DNA from: Chryseobacterium sp. RU37D | GTDB taxonomy: Bacteria > Bacteroidota > Bacteroidia > Flavobacteriales > Weeksellaceae | Assembly: GCF_900156075.1 (NCBI RefSeq) | Contig: NZ_FTMM01000009.1 | Location: 1 to 64,000 of the forward strand | Direction: 5' to 3' | Length of the DNA stretch: 64,000 bases | Part shown: piece by piece, positions 61,625 through 64,000 of the stretch | Numbering within the stretch: position 1 is the first letter of the stretch | How the letters are laid out: the number at the start of each line of letters is the position of its first letter | The notes under the pieces: generated by a model | Database searches by the model: none | Seen by the model: only the letters and a program-made list of their open reading frames with translations | Told to the model about the DNA's origin: nothing | Made by a program: the position numbers and the translations under genes

Positions 61625-61994
61625 AATCTATGAATACGCAGTAATACGTCTGGTTCCGAAGGTTGAAAGAGAAGAGTTTTTCAACATAGGATTGATGATG
61701 TTTTCGAAAAAAGAGAAATATATCCGGGTAGAGTTTTACTTATGTCCTGATAAATTCAGGCTGATGCACAGCAAGTTAGATTACGAAGATATTATCCAGA
61801 ATCTTGAAAGCTTCCAAAAGATAGCCAACGGTGAAAAAGATGGTGGCCCTATTGCATTGCTGGAAATCCCTGAACGTTTTCGATGGCTGACCGCCGTAAG
61901 AAGCTCTGTAGTACAAACGTCCAGACCTCATCCCGGAAAATCGAAGAATCTTGACAGCACTTTTGATAAATTATTTCAGGAATTGGTCATGTAA
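61611..61994 (+). CDS. DUF3037 family protein, partner of the HipA-like kinase
   Basis: A 127-residue soluble protein. The motifs YEYAVIRLVPKVEREEFFNI then GLMMFSKKE, and LEIPERFRWLTAVRSSVVQT then SRPHPG, are those of DUF3037. It overlaps the HipA-like gene by 14 bases, so the two are coupled. The function of the pair is unknown; an antidote or substrate role for the kinase is a natural guess. The spacer behind it (62000 onward) has an esterase remnant. Confidence 0.88.
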   Translation: MQEDKIYEYAVIRLVPKVEREEFFNIGLMMFSKKEKYIRVEFYLCPDKFRLMHSKLDYEDIIQNLESFQKIANGEKDGGPIALLEIPERFRWLTAVRSSVVQTSRPHPGKSKNLDSTFDKLFQELVM

Positions 61995-62034
61995 CTGTAT
62001 ACACCTATGCTGTAGCCACATCCTATCTTCGATA

Positions 62035-62344
62035 TACTTTGGAGCAATAACTTTTGGGGATAGCGAATAATTTATCTTGATTACTAATTACTTTGTTTTT
62101 AAGCTCTTCGGGAACTTCTTTTTGTCTGCCCGTGAAACGGCCTCCATGAAAACCATATCACTGTAGGGAAATTTTTAGCATTCTCAGGAATATAAATATC
62201 CGAAACACATCTTTCATTAATATAAGCAACAGACTTACTTACTTTTTCATAATAATAATGAATATTATCAATGCTTTGATATTTTCGTGAAAACAAAGGT
62301 GTTGAAACTACAAGTAAGAACTAAAATATCAGAAGCTTATTCAT
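62035..62344 (-). pseudogene. Decayed exported alpha/beta hydrolase
   Basis: The minus strand starts MNKLLIF, a stop, then FLLVVSTPLFSRKYQSIDNI, VSDIYIPENAKNFPTVIWF, and after a frameshift HGGRFTGRQKEVPEELKNK. Joined, it is the N-terminal part of a secreted esterase with the HGG oxyanion motif. An in-frame stop at codon 8, a frameshift at about 62155 and the lack of catalytic Ser and His show that it is dead. From 62345 to 62556 the DNA is AT-rich with no gene. Confidence 0.75.
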
Positions 62345-62556
62345 TTTGGAGTATTTTAGAGTTAAAATATGCAAAATTTATATTGTCTCCTTTTGAGAAA
62401 TAATGTTTTTTTATCTAAATTTTTCAGCTTACAATTTATTTTTTTAATCAAATTAAATAATAAAAATCAAATTATCGTTCATTCAAAAAAATGGTTGTTA
62501 ATTATTTACAATTTTATTCATAATATTTTATATTTAAACACCAAATTAAAATAAAA

Positions 62557-64000
62557 ATGATGAAATTAAATTTACTTGAAGAAACACGCTTCGAGAAAAT
62601 TCCCGTAAGTGTATTTGAAAATCCCTCAATTGCCTCTGTTCATGTGGCTCAAAGAATTGCTGGTGTTATTCGTAAAAAACAAACAGAAAACGCTTTTGCA
62701 GTTCTTGGTCTTGCTACAGGTGCTACGCCGGTTTTGGTATATAAAGAACTGGTAAGGCTTCATAAAGAAGAAGGTTTGAGCTTTAGAAACGTCATCACCT
62801 TTAATCTTGATGAATACTATCCCATGCAGCCAAATGCCGTTCAGAGCTACGTAACTTTTATGAATGAAAATCTTTTCAATCACATTGATATTCAGAAAGG
62901 AAACGTTCATATACCCAATGGAACCATTGCTTTGGAGGGAATTCCTGATTTTTGTCTTGAATACGAAAGAAAGATCGAAAGTTTAGGCGGCATGGATATC
63001 CAAATTTTAGGAATCGGGCGTACCGGGCATGTCGGTTTCAATGAACCCGGCTCTGCCCCAAATTCCGGGACTCGTCTGGTAAGCCTTGATGATCTGACCA
63101 AAAGAGATGCGGCCCATGATTTTGGCGGGAAAAGCTTTGTTCCTTCAAAAGCCATTACCATGGGAATCGGAACTATCCTCAAAGCAAGAGAAATTATTCT
63201 TATGGCCTGGGGAAAAAAGAAAGCGTCCATTATAAAAAAAGCGGTTGAAGAAGAAATTTCCGGTGAAGTTCCTGCAACCTATCTTCAATTGTCCAATAAT
63301 GTTGAATATATCTTGGACACTTCCGCTGCTATTGAGCTTACTCGTTTTAATAGGCCATGGCTGGTAAAAGATTGTGTATGGACAGATGATCTGATCCATA
63401 AAGCAGTGATCTGGCTGTCAAAAACTTTGAAAAAACCTGTTTTGAAACTGACAGAAGATGATTACAACAACAACGGAATGGCACAGCTTGCCACAGAAAA
63501 AGGGCCGGTATACAACGTTAACATTCAGGTTTTTAACAAATTACAGCATACCATTACCGGCTGGCCCGGTGGAAAGCCGAACGCTGATGATTCTCAGCGC
63601 CCGGAGAGAGCTGAACCGGCAAAAAAACGTTCACTTATCTTTTCGCCGCATCCTGATGATGATGTCATTTCCATGGGAGGAACTTTTATCCGCCTGATCG
63701 ATCAGGGCCACGATGTACATGTTGCCTATCAAACTTCGGGAAATACGGCGGTTTGGGATGACGATGCGCTTCGTTTTATAGAATTTGATCTTGATTTTTC
63801 TGCTGAGATGGGAATTGAGAATCAACCACTAAAGGAAATATATCAGAAAATGAGAGCTTTCCTTGATCAAAAGACTTTAAATGATATTGATATTCCTGAA
63901 ATTAAGGCCGTAAAAGCACTGATCAGGAAAGGTGAAGCCATTGCTGCCGCAAGATACTGTGGTTTGGAAGACAACCATATTCATTTTCAGTCGCTTCCTT
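62557..64000 (+). CDS. nagB: Glucosamine-6-phosphate deaminase fused to a PIG-L domain, 3' end outside window
   Basis: The frame is open from ATG 62557 to the window end (481 codons). Residues 20-270 are NagB: AVLGLATGATPVLVYKEL, VITFNLDEYYPM, MDIQILGIGRTGHVGFNEPG and GKSFVPSKAITMGIGT are the active-site motifs. After residue 350 a second domain starts, SLIFSPHPDDDVISMGGTFI, the PIG-L/LmbE metal site HPDDD. The double-domain NagB of about 640 residues is common in Bacteroidota; the rest lies beyond the window. It converts glucosamine 6-phosphate to fructose 6-phosphate; the PIG-L part might deacetylate the amino-sugar. Confidence 0.9.
   Translation, partial: MMKLNLLEETRFEKIPVSVFENPSIASVHVAQRIAGVIRKKQTENAFAVLGLATGATPVLVYKELVRLHKEEGLSFRNVITFNLDEYYPMQPNAVQSYVTFMNENLFNHIDIQKGNVHIPNGTIALEGIPDFCLEYERKIESLGGMDIQILGIGRTGHVGFNEPGSAPNSGTRLVSLDDLTKRDAAHDFGGKSFVPSKAITMGIGTILKAREIILMAWGKKKASIIKKAVEEEISGEVPATYLQLSNNVEYILDTSAAIELTRFNRPWLVKDCVWTDDLIHKAVIWLSKTLKKPVLKLTEDDYNNNGMAQLATEKGPVYNVNIQVFNKLQHTITGWPGGKPNADDSQRPERAEPAKKRSLIFSPHPDDDVISMGGTFIRLIDQGHDVHVAYQTSGNTAVWDDDALRFIEFDLDFSAEMGIENQPLKEIYQKMRAFLDQKTLNDIDIPEIKAVKALIRKGEAIAAARYCGLEDNHIHFQSLP

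Noticed and set aside
62369..62554. Plus-strand frame of 61 codons before nagB
   Set aside because: Extremely AT-rich with Leu/Ile/Asn/Lys only; no similarity and no promoter.
62626..63399. Several minus-strand frames inside the nagB region
   Set aside because: They oppose the NagB active-site motifs on the plus strand.

Overview
The window comes from an AT-rich member of the Bacteroidota, most likely a Chryseobacterium-like bacterium of the Weeksellaceae (inference). The support is: promoters of the Bacteroidota type (TTTG, about 19-21 nt, TAnnTTTG) and no clear Shine-Dalgarno boxes; FISUMP-type cell-surface repeats, a dipeptidyl-peptidase of family S46, curli genes of the Bacteroidota layout, a GRASP-with-SPASM peptide cluster and a long NagB/PIG-L fusion. 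No rRNA, CRISPR array, transposase or prophage was seen.

Layout. 1-2.1 kb: the end of a large repetitive surface protein. 2.7-7.0 kb: envelope polysaccharide genes (FkbM methyltransferase, flippase, two glycosyltransferases). 7.1-9.6 kb: aspartate ammonia-lyase and a lipoprotein amidase. 9.7-10.6 kb: five tRNA genes, Ser-Pro-Arg followed by a duplicated Pro-Arg pair. 10.7-30.7 kb: mostly housekeeping genes (prmA, ligA, mgtC-like, S46 and M16 peptidases, polA, HU, a 29-residue COX24-like basic protein, rng), with decayed genes between them and one unannotated 33-residue membrane protein that has its own promoter and terminator. 30.7-34.3 kb: a ribosomal-peptide (graspetide-type) cluster with a frameshifted HTH gene, precursor, exported protein, ATP-grasp ligase, an unlisted 43-residue basic ORF and a SPASM protein. 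35.0-41.4 kb: a curli system, csgA-csgB-csgE-csgF-csgG plus a beta-propeller lipoprotein, facing a LuxR-type regulator with a degenerate receiver that resembles CsgD in architecture. 41.7-51.8 kb: Nudix hydrolase, PlsC-like acyltransferase, Mpl, a decayed R-body (RebB-like) gene, aldo/keto reductase, a decayed DJ-1/PfpI gene, an AhpD/DoxX/Crp group, and a thioredoxin plus TonB receptor pair. 51.9-59.7 kb: the tyrosine/homogentisate catabolic region (hmgA, a CoA-transferase family gene, hpd, fahA, a flavin reductase). 59.8-64 kb: an esterase, a HipA-like kinase plus DUF3037 pair, an esterase pseudogene and the start of nagB.

How parts work together. Hpd makes homogentisate, HmgA opens its ring and FahA cleaves fumarylacetoacetate; the maleylacetoacetate isomerase is not in the window. 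CsgG, CsgE and CsgF form the exporter for the CsgA/CsgB fibre subunits. The ATP-grasp and SPASM proteins are expected to modify the small precursor encoded just upstream.

The spaces between genes are unusually informative. They hold at least six decayed genes and several families of dispersed structured repeats. One repeat has terminal inverted repeats and occurs twice almost intact, and a related copy carries a perfect 28-bp hairpin. All family assignments come from reading motifs by eye; no database search was run.
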